Shown here: piece by piece, positions 1 through 9,217 of the stretch | Layout: each line of letters starts with the position of its first letter | Numbering within the stretch: position 1 is the stretch's first letter | Assembly (NCBI GenBank): GCA_026005015.1 | Contig: BPKG01000001.1 | Coordinates: 1,616,501-1,680,500 of the forward strand | DNA: 64,000 nt | From: Burkholderiales bacterium | GTDB lineage: Bacteria; Pseudomonadota; Gammaproteobacteria; Burkholderiales; UBA6910 | Reading direction: 5' to 3' | Notes under the pieces: model-generated | Told to the model about the DNA's origin: nothing | The model's database searches: none | The model's input: only the letters and a program-made list of their open reading frames with translations | Translations under genes and position numbers: made by a program

Positions 1-693
1 AAGGCGGATTACACCGCGGACCTGGACAAGGGCGTGAAGGCATTGCGCCTGGGGATCATCGAAGATTACACCTTCCGCGACATCGACCCGGAAGTGGCGG
101 GCGCGGTACAGGCGGCCGTGAACCAGCTTGCGCAATTGGGCGCCGAGATCAAGGTCATCAAGGTTCCCCTGTTGAGCGATTCTCTGGAGCATTCGTCCCT
201 GCTCGACGTCCTGTGCTACGAATTCAACCAGATCCTGGGCGAGCGGTACCGCACGACCGGGAACAAGGAAGAAATGTTCGGGCCCATCGTGCGGGCGAAC
301 ATCGCCCGAGGCGAAACGATCTCCCGGGAAGCCTACGAAAAGCTTCTCGCCGAGCGGCCCAAACGCATCGCGGCGATGAAGGAAATCTTCAGGGAGGTGG
401 ACGCGCTGCTAACGCCCACGGCGCCGACGGCAGCGCCGCCCCTCGACGCTGGCCCCGAGGTGTACGATCGCGCTCGCCGATTCAATCTGCCCATCAGCTT
501 TCTCGGATTGCCCGCCGTTTCCGTGCCGTGCGGCTTCAGCGCGGCGGGACTGCCGATCGGGCTGCACCTCGTCGGCGACACGCTCCAGGAAGCGTTGCTA
601 CTGCGGATCGCCGCGGCGTATGAAGAGGCCACCCGGTTCTATCAAAGACGGCCGCCGGTGCACATCGCCCGCGGGCCGCAAGCTTATGTCTGA
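1..693 (+). CDS. Amidase signature family protein, C-terminal part (5' end outside window)
   Basis: The frame is open from base 1 and ends with TGA at 691–693. The first visible residues (KADYTADLDKGVKALRLGI) match the linker that precedes the C-terminal half of amidase-signature enzymes (GatA, AtzF and indole-acetamide hydrolase types), so the Ser-Ser-Lys triad lies upstream of the window. The visible 230 residues include the typical late block 'LPAVSVPCGF…GLPIGLHLVG'. The family hydrolyses amide bonds, but the substrate cannot be told from this part. A GTG at 34 is internal and not a likely start. It converges on ychF. Confidence 0.85.
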   Translation, partial: KADYTADLDKGVKALRLGIIEDYTFRDIDPEVAGAVQAAVNQLAQLGAEIKVIKVPLLSDSLEHSSLLDVLCYEFNQILGERYRTTGNKEEMFGPIVRANIARGETISREAYEKLLAERPKRIAAMKEIFREVDALLTPTAPTAAPPLDAGPEVYDRARRFNLPISFLGLPAVSVPCGFSAAGLPIGLHLVGDTLQEALLLRIAAAYEEATRFYQRRPPVHIARGPQAYV

Positions 694-924
694 CCGTCCC
701 CGAGGAGCGTTGAAGTGGGAGGTGCGCCCGCACGTTTCTGGCGATACCACACTGCCCCTCGCCTTCGCGCCGAGGCCCGGTCCCTCTTGGAGCAAGCCGC
801 CGAGGCAACACGAATCTACTTACGGGCACAGCGTTGATAGCCCAAGCGATCGGTAAGCCAGCAGGCCATGATGCCTTTGAGGCCGCCCTCGCCGCGGGCC
901 GCGCGACGCCGCGCCGCCTCCATG
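694..924. other. Intergenic region between convergent amidase and ychF genes
   Basis: 231 bp of high-GC DNA between two convergent genes. I see no hairpin with a T-tract, no tRNA and no convincing coding frame; short open frames here lack family resemblance. Nothing else supported. Confidence 0.5.
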
Positions 925-2016
925 TCAGACGTTGAAGCGGAAGTGGATCACGTCGCCTTCCTGGACCACATAGTCCTTGCCTTCCAGCCGGAGCTTGCCC
1001 GCCTCCTTGGCCCCTTGCTCGCCGCCGCAGGCGATGAAATCGGCGAAGGAGATCACCTCGGCGCGGATGAAGCCGCGCTCGAAGTCGGTGTGGATGACCC
1101 CCGCCGCCCGGGGCGCGGTGTCGTCCCGATGGATGGTCCAGGCGCGTACCTCTTTGGGTCCGGCGGTGAAGAAGGTCTGCAGCCCGAGGAGCGCGTAGGC
1201 GCTGCGGATCAGGCGATTCAAGCCCGGCTCCGCAAGCCCCAGGTCGGCGAGGAACAGCTTTTTGTCCTCCTCGGGCAAATCGGCGATCTGGGCTTCCAGC
1301 GCCGCGCACAGGGGCACCACGGGTGCCTCTTCATTCGCCGCGTAGGCCTTAAGCCGCTGCAGGAGGGGGTTGTCGCCGAATCCTTCCTCGTCCACGTTGG
1401 CCACGTAGAGCACGGGCTTCAGGGTGAGCAAGCACAGGGGCTTGACCCGCTCTTGCTCCTCGAGGGTGAGATCAAGGGTGCGGGCCGGCAAGCCCTGGTT
1501 CAGGTGTGCCTCGAGCCGCTCCAGCACCGCCACCTGGGCGCGCGCCTCCTTGTCCCCCGCGTTGGCCGGCTTCTGGTAGCGGGCGAGGGCCCTGCCCACG
1601 GTGGCTAGGTCCGCCAGGGCGAGCTCCGTGTTGATGGTCTCCACGTCGGCGACGGGATCCACCTTGCCGGTCACATGGGCCACGTTTTCGTTTTCAAAGC
1701 AGCGCACCACGTGGGCGATGGCGTCGGTCTCGCGGATGTGGGCGAGAAACTGGTTGCCCAGCCCCTCGCCCCTGGAGGCCCCCGCCACCAGCCCAGCGAT
1801 GTCGACGAATTCCACGATGGCCGGCACCACCTTCTGGGGTTTGACGATGGCGGCGAGCTGGGCGAGCCGGGGGTCCGGCACCTCCACCACCCCCACGTTG
1901 GGGTCGATGGTGCAGAAGGGGTAGTTCTCCGCCGGGATGGACGCCTGGGTGAGGGCGTTGAACAGGGTGGACTTGCCCACGTTGGGCAGTCCCACGATGC
2001 CGCACTTGAGTCCCAT
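925..2016 (-). CDS. ychF: Redox-regulated ATPase YchF (Obg-family)
   Basis: 363 residues, the usual YchF length. The start is the ATG at 2016 ([17 protein letters not shown]); the frame stays open upstream but that extension has no YchF similarity. The G1/P-loop GLPNVGKST lies at about residues 8–16 and G3 (DIAGLV) near 76. A NVDE motif replaces the GTPase NKxD, which is why this family prefers ATP. The C-terminal TGS domain covers roughly the last 85 residues ([12 protein letters not shown]…). YchF binds ribosomes and affects oxidative-stress responses. It lies 83 bp downstream of pth, the usual pth–ychF pairing, and is probably cotranscribed with it. Confidence 0.97.
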   Translation of the reverse strand: MGLKCGIVGLPNVGKSTLFNALTQASIPAENYPFCTIDPNVGVVEVPDPRLAQLAAIVKPQKVVPAIVEFVDIAGLVAGASRGEGLGNQFLAHIRETDAIAHVVRCFENENVAHVTGKVDPVADVETINTELALADLATVGRALARYQKPANAGDKEARAQVAVLERLEAHLNQGLPARTLDLTLEEQERVKPLCLLTLKPVLYVANVDEEGFGDNPLLQRLKAYAANEEAPVVPLCAALEAQIADLPEEDKKLFLADLGLAEPGLNRLIRSAYALLGLQTFFTAGPKEVRAWTIHRDDTAPRAAGVIHTDFERGFIRAEVISFADFIACGGEQGAKEAGKLRLEGKDYVVQEGDVIHFRFNV

Positions 2017-2099
2017 CGATAATCCAGGAATAAGAGCGAGGAAAGGAGCCGGGACAGGGAGAGGCTGGCGGCCGGCAAAAAGATGCTCCCGCAGGCCGT

Positions 2100-2684
2100 T
2101 CACGCCTCCCGCTTGGCCGCTTTCGTATGGAGCTTCAGCATGGCCGCTTCCATCTGTCCGCGGGCGATCAGGGGCCACACGTCCAGGCCCCGCGCCATTG
2201 CCTCCTCGATGGCCACGCGCTCCTCGTTTCGCGGCGGGCTCAACACGTATGCAGCCACGTCGCCGCCCACGCCCGGATGCCCGATGCCGAGGCGCAGCCG
2301 CCAGAAGTCCTGGGTCCCGAGCTGGGCAGCGATGTCCTTGAGCCCGTTGTGGCCCGCGACGCCGCCGCCGCGCTTGAGCTTGATCGTTCCCGGAGGAAAG
2401 TCCAGCTCGTCGTGGACCACCAGGATGCTTTCGGGGGCGATCCTGTAGAACCGGGCCAGGGCGCCCACCGCCCGACCGCTCAGGTTCATGTAGGTCAAAG
2501 GCTTGAGGAGCCACAGGTCCACGTCTCCCTCGGCGACTCGCGCCACGGCGCCGTGGAACTTGGGCTCTTCCCGCCAGGCGGCGCGCTGGCGCTCCGCGAT
2601 GCGCTCGACCCACCAGAAACCGGCGTTGTGCCGGGTGCCGGCATACTGGGGGCCGGGATTGCCGAGACCCACGACAAGCCGCAT
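2100..2684 (-). CDS. pth: Peptidyl-tRNA hydrolase
   Basis: 194 residues. The start is the ATG at 2684 ([14 protein letters not shown]), with a GAGAAAG ribosome-binding site just upstream; an open extension to 2723 is not conserved. The enzyme cleaves peptidyl-tRNA released by aborted translation and recycles the tRNA. The catalytic histidine sits in TRHNAG near residue 20, and the conserved aspartate in [11 protein letters not shown] near 93. It lies between rplY and ychF on the minus strand. A terminator-like hairpin separates it from rplY, so it is expressed by read-through or from a promoter inside rplY. Confidence 0.97.
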   Translation of the reverse strand: MRLVVGLGNPGPQYAGTRHNAGFWWVERIAERQRAAWREEPKFHGAVARVAEGDVDLWLLKPLTYMNLSGRAVGALARFYRIAPESILVVHDELDFPPGTIKLKRGGGVAGHNGLKDIAAQLGTQDFWRLRLGIGHPGVGGDVAAYVLSPPRNEERVAIEEAMARGLDVWPLIARGQMEAAMLKLHTKAAKREA

Positions 2685-2708
2685 TGACGCTTTCTCGATC
2701 GACGGCAA

Positions 2709-2749
2709 CAAAAAGCCCGCCACGGCGCTTCACCGGTCCATGGCGGGCT
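2709..2749 (-). terminator. Rho-independent terminator or attenuator between rplY and pth
   Basis: Read on the minus strand, a perfect 9-bp stem (AGCCCGCCA at 2741–2749 pairing with TGGCGGGCT at 2714–2722) closes an 18-base loop and is followed by TTTTTG. It lies after the rplY stop (2778) and 25 bp before the pth ATG, where it would reduce expression of pth and ychF relative to rplY. Confidence 0.7.
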
Positions 2750-2777
2750 CGGCGGGCGAGCTGCCCTCAGCCCGCCA

Positions 2778-3440
2778 TCAGGATTCTTTCTTTTCCTCCT
2801 TCTTCTCTCCGCCCACCAGCGGGACCTCCGCAGCCACCGGCGCCGCCTCCACGGCCTCTTCCTCCATCGCAACCCGATGCACCAGAATGGTGGCCACCAC
2901 CGGGTTGTCCCCCTTGTTGAGCGCCACCGCCTCCACCCCTTCCGGCAGCTTGATGTCCGCCAGGTGGAGAGAATGCCCGACGGTCAGATGGCCCACGTCC
3001 ACCTCGATGTACTCAGGCAGGTCCTTGGGCAGGCAGACCACGTCCACTTCCGTCATGACGTGGCTGACGATGCCGCCCGAGAGCTTGACCCCGGGTGCGA
3101 TCTCGGCGTTCACGAAATGCAGCGGCACCTTGATGTGGATCTTCTGGTCCTGGGCCACCCGCTGGAAGTCCACGTGCAACACCTGCTTCTTGAAGGGGTG
3201 CATCTGCACATCCCGCAGCAGCACCTGTTCCTTCTTCCCCTCCAGGTCCATGGTCAGGATGGAGGAATGGAACGCCTCGTGCTTCAGGTTGTTCATCAAC
3301 GCCAGGTGTTCCACCTGAATCGGCAGGGCAGGCTCCTTACTCCCGTAGAGGATCCCCGGCACCCAGCCGGAACGGCGCAGGCGGCGGCTCGCACCCGTAC
3401 CCTGCACGTTGCGCGTTTTCGCGCTCACTTCCATCTTCAT
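2778..3440 (-). CDS. rplY: 50S ribosomal protein L25 / general stress protein Ctc
   Basis: 220 residues, the long Ctc/TL5 form rather than the short E. coli L25. The N-terminal ~95 residues form the 5S rRNA-binding L25 domain. The following beta domain (about 100–190) is the TL5/CTC C-terminal domain. The tail is Ala/Glu/Lys-rich (ends EKKEEKKES). It binds 5S rRNA in the central protuberance of the large subunit. An SD-like AAGGGAGAG precedes the ATG. It sits 98 bp downstream of prs, as in most betaproteobacteria, and ends just before a terminator hairpin. Confidence 0.96.
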   Translation of the reverse strand: MKMEVSAKTRNVQGTGASRRLRRSGWVPGILYGSKEPALPIQVEHLALMNNLKHEAFHSSILTMDLEGKKEQVLLRDVQMHPFKKQVLHVDFQRVAQDQKIHIKVPLHFVNAEIAPGVKLSGGIVSHVMTEVDVVCLPKDLPEYIEVDVGHLTVGHSLHLADIKLPEGVEAVALNKGDNPVVATILVHRVAMEEEAVEAAPVAAEVPLVGGEKKEEKKES

Positions 3441-3538
3441 TGCGGCTCTCCCTTCAAAGGTTGCCCGCGACCAGGCAACGGTTGGTCAATGGCGAATACG
3501 GCTAATGAGGATTCTGCGGCCCTTTTTCCTCCATCCGC

Positions 3539-4489
3539 TCATTCCATGAACAGGGAGCTCACCGAGTCCTCGTTGCTGATGCGCAACATGGTCTCGGCAA
3601 GAAGCCCCGCCACGGTGAGCTGGCGGATCTTGCAGCACTTCTGGGCGTCTTCCCGCAGTGGGATGGTGTCGGTCACCACCAGCTCGTCCAGCACCGACTG
3701 GCTGATCCGCTCCACCGCCCTGCCTGACAGCACCGGATGGGTGCAATAGGCCAGCACCCTCTTCGCCCCGTGATCCTTGAGCGCCTGGGCCGCCTCGCAC
3801 AGGGTGTTGGCGGTGTCCACCAGGTCGTCCATGATGACGCAAGTACGCTCTTCCACTTCGCCGATGATGTTCATCACCGTGGCGACATTGGGCTTGGGCC
3901 GCCGCTTGTCGATGATCGCGAGATCCGATTCCAGGCGCTTCGCCACCGCGCGGGCCCGCACCACGCCGCCCACGTCCGGCGACACGACCACCATGTCCTC
4001 GTAATCGTGTTTCCACAAGTCGCCCAGCAGGATGGGGGTGGCGTAGATGTTGTCCACTGGGATGTCGAAGAAGCCCTGGATCTGGTCCGAATGCAGGTCC
4101 ATGGTGAGCACCCGGTCCACGCCCGCACTGGTCAACATGTTGGCGATCATCTTGGCAGTGATGGGCACCCGAGCCGAGCGCGGGCGCCGGTCTTGGCGCG
4201 CGTAGCCGAAGTAGGGGATCGCCGCGGTGATGCGGCCGGCGGAGGCGCGCTTGAGCGCGTCCACCATGACCAGCACCTCCATCAGGTTGTCGTTGCTGGG
4301 CGGGCAGGTGGACTGGAGCACGAACACGTCCTTGCCCCGCACGTTTTCCAGGATCTCCACCATCACTTCGCCGTCGCTGAAGCGCCCCACGGTGGCCCTG
4401 CCCAGATGGATGTTGAGGTGGCGCACCACGTCTTCGGCAAGCTTGGGATTGGCGTTGCCGGTGAACACCATCATGTCGGCGTAAGGCAT
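3539..4489 (-). CDS. prs: Ribose-phosphate pyrophosphokinase (PRPP synthetase)
   Basis: 316 residues when started at the ATG at 4489 ([19 protein letters not shown]). This matches the family length of about 315, whereas the open frame to 4552 adds 21 unconserved residues. The enzyme transfers pyrophosphate from ATP to ribose 5-phosphate, giving PRPP for purine, pyrimidine, His, Trp and NAD synthesis. The ATP loop YARQDRR, the metal-binding [11 protein letters not shown] and the PRPP-binding block [10 protein letters not shown] are all present. It lies directly downstream of tRNA-Gln and ispE. Confidence 0.97.
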   Translation of the reverse strand: MPYADMMVFTGNANPKLAEDVVRHLNIHLGRATVGRFSDGEVMVEILENVRGKDVFVLQSTCPPSNDNLMEVLVMVDALKRASAGRITAAIPYFGYARQDRRPRSARVPITAKMIANMLTSAGVDRVLTMDLHSDQIQGFFDIPVDNIYATPILLGDLWKHDYEDMVVVSPDVGGVVRARAVAKRLESDLAIIDKRRPKPNVATVMNIIGEVEERTCVIMDDLVDTANTLCEAAQALKDHGAKRVLAYCTHPVLSGRAVERISQSVLDELVVTDTIPLREDAQKCCKIRQLTVAGLLAETMLRISNEDSVSSLFME

Positions 4490-4583
4490 AACCAGGTCTC
4501 GGAATTTCAACGCTTGAGGACCGATCGTGGATGGGTTGAAGGTAACCTGCACCGTCGGGGTGGAGAGCCCGGGCGGGGCGGTG

Positions 4584-4658
4584 TGGCTGGGGAGGTAGGA
4601 TTCGAACCTACGAATGCCGGAATCAAAATCCGGTGCCTTACCACTTGGCGACTCCCCA
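4584..4658 (-). tRNA. tRNA-Gln (anticodon UUG)
   Basis: 75 nt on the minus strand including an encoded CCA end (4584–4586). The acceptor stem pairs TGGGGAG with CTCCCCA. The anticodon arm is CCGGA-TTTTGAT-TCCGG, which places TTG at positions 34–36. The T-arm is GTAGG-TTCGAAT-CCTAC. The gene lies between ispE and prs, the usual place in betaproteobacteria, and is probably processed from the operon transcript. Confidence 0.97.
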
Positions 4659-4716
4659 GCGAAGACGGTCAGGGATCGACCCGCGCCGGCTCGGCCGGAT
4701 CGAGCGCCGACGGCTT

Positions 4717-5565
4717 TCAGTCAGCGAAGTCGTGCAGCGGGTGCCGATCCATGCCCTGGGCCACGAAGCCTTCCAGGTCCCGGGGCCGCAAGTCCAACAC
4801 CCGCCGCGCCTCTTCTTCCCGGTCGAACGCGGCGAACACGCACGCCCCCGACCCGGTGAGCCGCGCCTGGGCATAGCGCTCCAGCCAGCGCATGCAGGCA
4901 TCGACCTGGGGAAAGCGGCGCCTCACCACGGGCTCCAGGTCGTTGCGCCCCTGTTCCACCGAAAAGGCGCTCATTTTGATGGGATTCGTGTTGCGTGTCA
5001 AATCGCCGCTGGCGAAGATTTCCGCCGTGGAGACAGCCACCTGCGGCACCAGCACCAGATACCAGGCGGGCGCAAGGGGAATCTCCGTCAGCCGCTCCCC
5101 TACCCCTTCCCCGAAGGCGCTGCGGCCGAAGACGAACACCGGCACGTCGGCCCCGAGCCGAAGCGCGAGCGCCATCAATTGCGGGCGGGGGAGATTGAGC
5201 CCCCACAGCCGGTTCAGGGCGAGCAGGGTGGTGGCCGCATCGGAGCTGCCGCCCCCCAGCCCGCCGCCGATGGGCAGGCGCTTGTCGATCTCGATCTCCA
5301 CCCCGAGCCGGGTCCCGGAGGCCGCCTTGAGCAGGCGGGCCGCGCGCACGGTGAGATCCTCTTCCGGCGCCACCCCCGGCACGCCCCCCGGGCGCCGGAT
5401 TTCCCCGTCTTCCCGCACGCGCAGCCGCAGCCGATCCCCGTAGTCGAGGAAACGGTACACCGTCTGCAGCAGATGGTAGCCGTCGGGACGGCGCCCGATC
5501 ACGTGCAGAAACAGGTTGAGCTTGGCGGGTGCGGGGAAATCCACCCCGGTCAAGGTCTGGCCCAC
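4717..5565 (-). CDS. ispE: 4-diphosphocytidyl-2-C-methyl-D-erythritol kinase
   Basis: 282 residues, full length for IspE. The enzyme phosphorylates the 2-hydroxyl of CDP-methylerythritol with ATP in the non-mevalonate isoprenoid pathway. It is a GHMP kinase: the N-terminal [12 protein letters not shown] carries the substrate Lys, and the Gly/Ser-rich ATP motif [14 protein letters not shown] lies near residue 95. A conserved C-terminal block ([12 protein letters not shown]) is also present. The start overlaps the end of lolB by 16 bp, so the two are translationally linked. tRNA-Gln follows 58 bp after the stop. Confidence 0.97.
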   Translation of the reverse strand: MGQTLTGVDFPAPAKLNLFLHVIGRRPDGYHLLQTVYRFLDYGDRLRLRVREDGEIRRPGGVPGVAPEEDLTVRAARLLKAASGTRLGVEIEIDKRLPIGGGLGGGSSDAATTLLALNRLWGLNLPRPQLMALALRLGADVPVFVFGRSAFGEGVGERLTEIPLAPAWYLVLVPQVAVSTAEIFASGDLTRNTNPIKMSAFSVEQGRNDLEPVVRRRFPQVDACMRWLERYAQARLTGSGACVFAAFDREEEARRVLDLRPRDLEGFVAQGMDRHPLHDFAD

Positions 5566-6134
5566 TGGTCGATGGTCAAGCGGATTTCCAGCTCCCCGCG
5601 ACGGGCGCTCAAGGTGCGGGGCAGGGCTCTCCCCTCCGCCTCATCGGCATAGGCGAGGTAACGGATCTCCCAGCCGTCCTGCACTAGGCTCATCAGCCGT
5701 CCCGCACCGTCGTAGCGAGCCTCTCCCGGGGAAGCCGGGTCGGGTCGCCCCGTGGCCCAGTAGGCGAGCCCTCCCAGGGGCAGTTCCCATCCCAGCACCT
5801 CCCGGGTGAGGCTCGCCGCGTCCGCCGCCTGGTACGCCCGGCCCTCGGAGGTGACCAGGGTCACGGCGCCGCCCGCCCCCGTCACCCGGGCCACGGCCTG
5901 CCCCAGGGGCGAGACGATCCACAGCTCGTCCCGGGCGGGGGTATGGGTCCAGCGCACTCCGCCGTTGAAACCCTCCTCGCCGTGGCGCACGCCGATGCGG
6001 CCGGCGAGGAAAAAGGCGTCCATCGTGGCCGGGGGCCCCCCCGCCGGCTCGGGCAGGCTGGCGCAGGCGGCGAGGAGCAGCGCCGCCCACGCGGCGCCTT
6101 TGCGGACGCGATGGAAAGAAAGGAGAACCGCCAA
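5550..6134 (-). CDS. lolB: Outer membrane lipoprotein localization protein LolB
   Basis: 194 residues with a lipoprotein signal peptide; the lipobox LLAAC puts the lipidated Cys near residue 24. LolB receives lipoproteins from LolA and inserts them in the outer membrane. The body shows the LolB pattern (FFLAGRIGVRHGEEGFNGGVRW… near the N terminus, then PLGQAVARVTG). Identification is supported by position directly before ispE, the classical lolB–ispE–prs order. It starts 24 bp after the TPR lipoprotein gene ends. Confidence 0.9.
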   Translation of the reverse strand: MAVLLSFHRVRKGAAWAALLLAACASLPEPAGGPPATMDAFFLAGRIGVRHGEEGFNGGVRWTHTPARDELWIVSPLGQAVARVTGAGGAVTLVTSEGRAYQAADAASLTREVLGWELPLGGLAYWATGRPDPASPGEARYDGAGRLMSLVQDGWEIRYLAYADEAEGRALPRTLSARRGELEIRLTIDQWARP

Positions 6135-6158
6135 GGAGAAAACCTGCTCAGCGAGCGT

Positions 6159-7901
6159 TCAGCGCGCGAACTTGCGCACGGCATCCAGCAGCACTTTATT
6201 GTCGGGATGCTCGCTTAAGGCGGAATCCCACACCTTGCGCGCCTCATCCTGCCGGCCGAGCACCCACAACACTTCTCCCAGGTGGGCGGCGATTTCCGGG
6301 TCGGGCCGCAGCCCGTAGGCCCGCTGCAGGTAATCCAGCCCTTCCTGGATGCGCCCCATCCGGTACTCGACCCAGCCCATGCTGTCCAGGATAAAGGGAT
6401 CGTCGGGCGCCAGCTCCAGCGCTTTCTCGATCAGCCGGCGCGCCTCGTCCAGCCGCTGGTTGCGGTCCGCCAGGGTGTAGCCCAGGGCGTTGTAGGCGTG
6501 GGCATGGTCGGGCTTCAACCGGATCAGGGCGCGCAGGTTTTTCTCCAGCACATCCAGGCGGTCCAGCTTCTCCGCCACCATGGCTTGGTCGTAGAGCAGG
6601 TCGGGGTTCTCGGGCATGCGCTCGAGGGCCTTGCCGAGGAGATCGAAGGCCTCCTGATAGGCCTGCGCCTCCCGCAGCAACTGGGCCTCGGCCAGGACCA
6701 GGGGGACCTCCTGGTCCGGATTCTCCTGCGCCACCTGCCGCAGGTAGGTCCGCCCTTCCTCCATCTTGCCCTGCTTGGCCAGCACGGTAGCGTAGCGCAC
6801 CCGGGCCTGGAGCTGGTGTTCTCCTTTGCCCACGGACAGGTACCAGGCGGCCGCCTGGTCGTAGCGCTTGCGCTCCTCCTCGAGCTGTCCGAGGAAGAAG
6901 CGGATCGCGTCCTTGTCCCGGTAATTGAGTTCCAGCGCCTGGCCAAAATACCCCGCCGCGGCGTCGTAGTCCTTGAGCTGCATGGCGAGGAGTCCCACAG
7001 CCACCAGCACCTCCGGGTTGCGCGGATGATCCGCCAGCACCGCCTGAAACTGCTCCCGGGCGTCCCCATAGCGCCGCTCGGCGGTGAGGGCCCGGGCATA
7101 GGCGAGGCGCACGTCCCGGGCTTTCGGGTACCGGGCCAGGTAATCTCGGTAGAGGGCAAGCGCCTCCTGCGGGGAATCCTGGCGCACGAGCTGGGCTTCC
7201 AGCAATAGGGCGAGCTCCCACTCGGGCTTCAAGGCACGGGCCCGGCGCACCTCCGTGAGGGCCGCCTCCCGTTCCCCCGCGTTGGCCGCGGCCTGGGCCA
7301 CGGCGAAGTGGGCTTCGGCCAGGTCCGGGTAGGACCGGGCCAGCTCCCGGGTGAGCTTGAGCACGGCCGCCTTGTCGGAATGGCGGGCGAGGAGGTTATT
7401 GAGCTGCAGGAAACCCTGACCCACGTTGTCGCCCTCGTCGGCGAGAAGCTGCTGGAGATGGGGCCGGGCTTCTTCCAGGCGGCCCCCCGCCACCAGCAGC
7501 GCCGCCACGGTCTGGCGCGCCCGCTCCGCCTTGGGGTCCAGCTCCAGCCACAGTTGCGCCGCCTCCAGCGCCTCCGAGGAGCGGCGGGCGTAGACCGCGA
7601 TCTCGGTGGCGCGGCTCGCGATGCGCGGATCCCGGGTCTTCCTGGCGAGATCCAGGTAGGCCTGGCTCGCTACGGCGAACTCCCCCCGCTGGCTGGCGAT
7701 CTCGGCCAGCAGGAACTGGTACAGCAACTGGCGGGTGAGCTCGAGCTTGGGAAGTTCCGGTTCGGAGGAAGCGAGCGCGGGTGGCGCAGCCGAGGGATTC
7801 TCTGCGGCCGGCGGCCGCGCCTGGGCCAACTCGTGGCGGGCCGCCACCTGGGCGCATCCCACGAGCGCCATCACCGGCAATAGGACGAATGCGCAGCGCA
7901 C
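6159..7901 (-). CDS. TPR-repeat lipoprotein, first gene of the lolB–ispE operon
   Basis: 580 residues with a lipoprotein signal (MRCAFVLLPVMALVGC, Cys near 16), followed by a Pro/Ala-rich linker and then tetratricopeptide repeats filling almost the whole protein. Clear repeat units include 'YDAAAGYFGQALELN' and 'AYNALGYTLADRNQRLDEA'. TPR scaffolds bind partner proteins, and this one should sit on the periplasmic face of the outer membrane. Position upstream of lolB is common in betaproteobacteria and fits a role linked to lipoprotein or envelope assembly. The exact function is unknown. Confidence 0.88.
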   Translation of the reverse strand: MRCAFVLLPVMALVGCAQVAARHELAQARPPAAENPSAAPPALASSEPELPKLELTRQLLYQFLLAEIASQRGEFAVASQAYLDLARKTRDPRIASRATEIAVYARRSSEALEAAQLWLELDPKAERARQTVAALLVAGGRLEEARPHLQQLLADEGDNVGQGFLQLNNLLARHSDKAAVLKLTRELARSYPDLAEAHFAVAQAAANAGEREAALTEVRRARALKPEWELALLLEAQLVRQDSPQEALALYRDYLARYPKARDVRLAYARALTAERRYGDAREQFQAVLADHPRNPEVLVAVGLLAMQLKDYDAAAGYFGQALELNYRDKDAIRFFLGQLEEERKRYDQAAAWYLSVGKGEHQLQARVRYATVLAKQGKMEEGRTYLRQVAQENPDQEVPLVLAEAQLLREAQAYQEAFDLLGKALERMPENPDLLYDQAMVAEKLDRLDVLEKNLRALIRLKPDHAHAYNALGYTLADRNQRLDEARRLIEKALELAPDDPFILDSMGWVEYRMGRIQEGLDYLQRAYGLRPDPEIAAHLGEVLWVLGRQDEARKVWDSALSEHPDNKVLLDAVRKFAR

Positions 7902-7969
7902 GAAACGGATATCGGGTCGGGAAGCCTTCGTGTTTAGAGGCGGGAGGCCGTTCCAGGTTCGCGCCGCGG

Positions 7970-7989
7970 ACCGGCACCGCCGTGCCGGT
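7970..7989. promoter_or_regulatory. Perfect 8-bp inverted repeat in the TPR/ABC divergent region
   Basis: ACCGGCAC (7970–7977), a 4-base gap, then GTGCCGGT (7982–7989). It lies in the untranslated leader of the TPR operon and upstream of the ABC operon. It could be an operator or an RNA hairpin; there is no T-tract, so it is not a terminator. Confidence 0.4.
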
Positions 7990-8017
7990 CTCCGGCTCGC
8001 GATGGCGACAGACCAAC

Positions 8018-8046
8018 ATATTAGGTATATTTAGCCACCGTCACAA
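8018..8046 (-). promoter_or_regulatory. Sigma-70-type promoter for the TPR–lolB–ispE–prs operon
   Basis: Reading the minus strand, TTGTGA (8046–8041) is separated by exactly 17 bp from TAATAT (8023–8018). The segment is AT-rich within otherwise very GC-rich DNA. A transcript starting near 8011 would have a leader of about 110 nt containing the inverted repeat at 7970–7989. Confidence 0.5.
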
Positions 8047-8105
8047 GCGCCGATGGGACGCGGCGCGCGAGCGCTGCGCGTCTCGCACCGGTTTCCTCCG
8101 TCCTC

Positions 8106-9101
8106 ATGAATCATTCCGCGACGGCTACCGTCACGCTCGCCGCCCAAGGCCTCGCGCGCCGCTTCGGCGAGCGCCTGGCGGTGGCCCGGGTGGACCTGGA
8201 GCTGAGAAGGGGCGAAGTGCTGGGCTTCCTCGGTCCCAACGGCGCCGGCAAGACCACCACCATGCGCATGCTCACCGGCACGCTCGCGCCCAGCGCTGGG
8301 CGCGTCGAAGTGTGCGGCATCGACCTGCTGGAGCGTCCCCTAGAGGCGAAAGCCCGCATCGGTTACCTGCCGGAGACGCCGCCCCTCTACCGGGAGCTGA
8401 CCGTGGACGAATACCTGCGGCTGGCGGCGCGCCTGCACCGGGTGCCGCGGGGCGGGCTGCGGACCGCGGTCGCTCGGGCGAAGGAGCGCTGCGGGCTCGC
8501 TGAGGTGGGCGACCGCCTGATCGGCGCCCTGTCCAAGGGCTACCAGCAGCGGGTAGGCATCGCCCAGGCGATCGTGCACACCCCCGACGTGCTGATCCTG
8601 GACGAGCCGACGGTGGGGCTGGATCCGAACCAGATCCGGGAGATCCGCCACCTCATCCGCGAGCTGGGCGGAGACTACAGCGTGATCCTCTCCACCCACA
8701 TCCTGTCGGAGGTGGAAAGCGTGTGCGACCGGGTGCAGATCCTGCATCAGGGACGGGTGGTGTTCGACGACACCCTGGCGGCCGCCCGTTCCAGCGGCGG
8801 GGCCGGTAGCCTCGTCGTGGGCTTGAGGCGGCCGCCGGCGGAGGAGGCGATCGAGGCCATCCCCGGCGTCGCCCGCGCCGAACGCCTGCCCTCGGGGGAG
8901 TTTCGCGTGCACTGCGCGCCGCAAGAGGATCCCACCGACGCGCTGGTGCGGGAGTCGGTGCACCGGGGCTGGGGCCTTTATCACCTGGCGCCGTGGCCCG
9001 CCACCTTGGAGGAAGTGTTCACCCAGCTCACGGCGGGCGACGAAGCCGCCCCGCCAGTGGATGGCGAAGAAAGGCAGACCGACGAGGAGGCAGCCGCGTG
9101 A
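8106..9101 (+). CDS. ABC transporter ATP-binding protein (GldA/CcmA type)
   Basis: 331 residues. Walker A GPNGAGKTTT is near residue 44, the signature LSKGYQQRVGIAQA near 143 and Walker B LILDEPTVGLDP just after, with the H-loop in ILSTHILSEVE. The C-terminal ~90 residues form the extra domain typical of the GldA/NatA branch. It should energise the membrane protein encoded by the next gene. In Bacteroidetes the GldA–GldF–GldG set is tied to gliding; in proteobacteria the same trio occurs without gliding and its substrate is unknown. The stop TGA sits inside the first copy of a 17-bp repeat. Confidence 0.92.
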   Translation: MNHSATATVTLAAQGLARRFGERLAVARVDLELRRGEVLGFLGPNGAGKTTTMRMLTGTLAPSAGRVEVCGIDLLERPLEAKARIGYLPETPPLYRELTVDEYLRLAARLHRVPRGGLRTAVARAKERCGLAEVGDRLIGALSKGYQQRVGIAQAIVHTPDVLILDEPTVGLDPNQIREIRHLIRELGGDYSVILSTHILSEVESVCDRVQILHQGRVVFDDTLAAARSSGGAGSLVVGLRRPPAEEAIEAIPGVARAERLPSGEFRVHCAPQEDPTDALVRESVHRGWGLYHLAPWPATLEEVFTQLTAGDEAAPPVDGEERQTDEEAAA

Positions 9102-9217
9102 GCCACCCGGCGAGGGGCCCCGCCGCAGGCGGGGATCGACGGCAAAGCGAATGCGGCCGGCCGCCGACACCGCGATGCGTAGCTGGCCAAGCCACGGCCA
9201 AGGAGGCAGCCGCGTGA
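9085..9217. repeat. 99-bp insertion bounded by 17-bp direct repeats
   Basis: The 17-mer AGGAGGCAGCCGCGTGA occurs at 9085–9101 and again at 9201–9217. Each copy contains an AGGAGG ribosome-binding site and the GTGA stop/start junction. The DNA between (9102–9200) contains a 7-bp hairpin (CCCCGCC-GCA-GGCGGGG) and a 12-bp palindrome (GCGGCCGGCCGC). Without the insert and one repeat, the ATPase stop and the permease GTG would overlap as GTGA. This looks like a small palindromic element with a target duplication; I cannot assign it to a known family. Confidence 0.55.

Noticed and set aside
925-2733. A single 602-residue minus-strand frame joining pth DNA to YchF
   Set aside because: YchF begins at MGLKCGIVG (2016) and gives the correct family length; upstream residues are the pth gene read in another frame.
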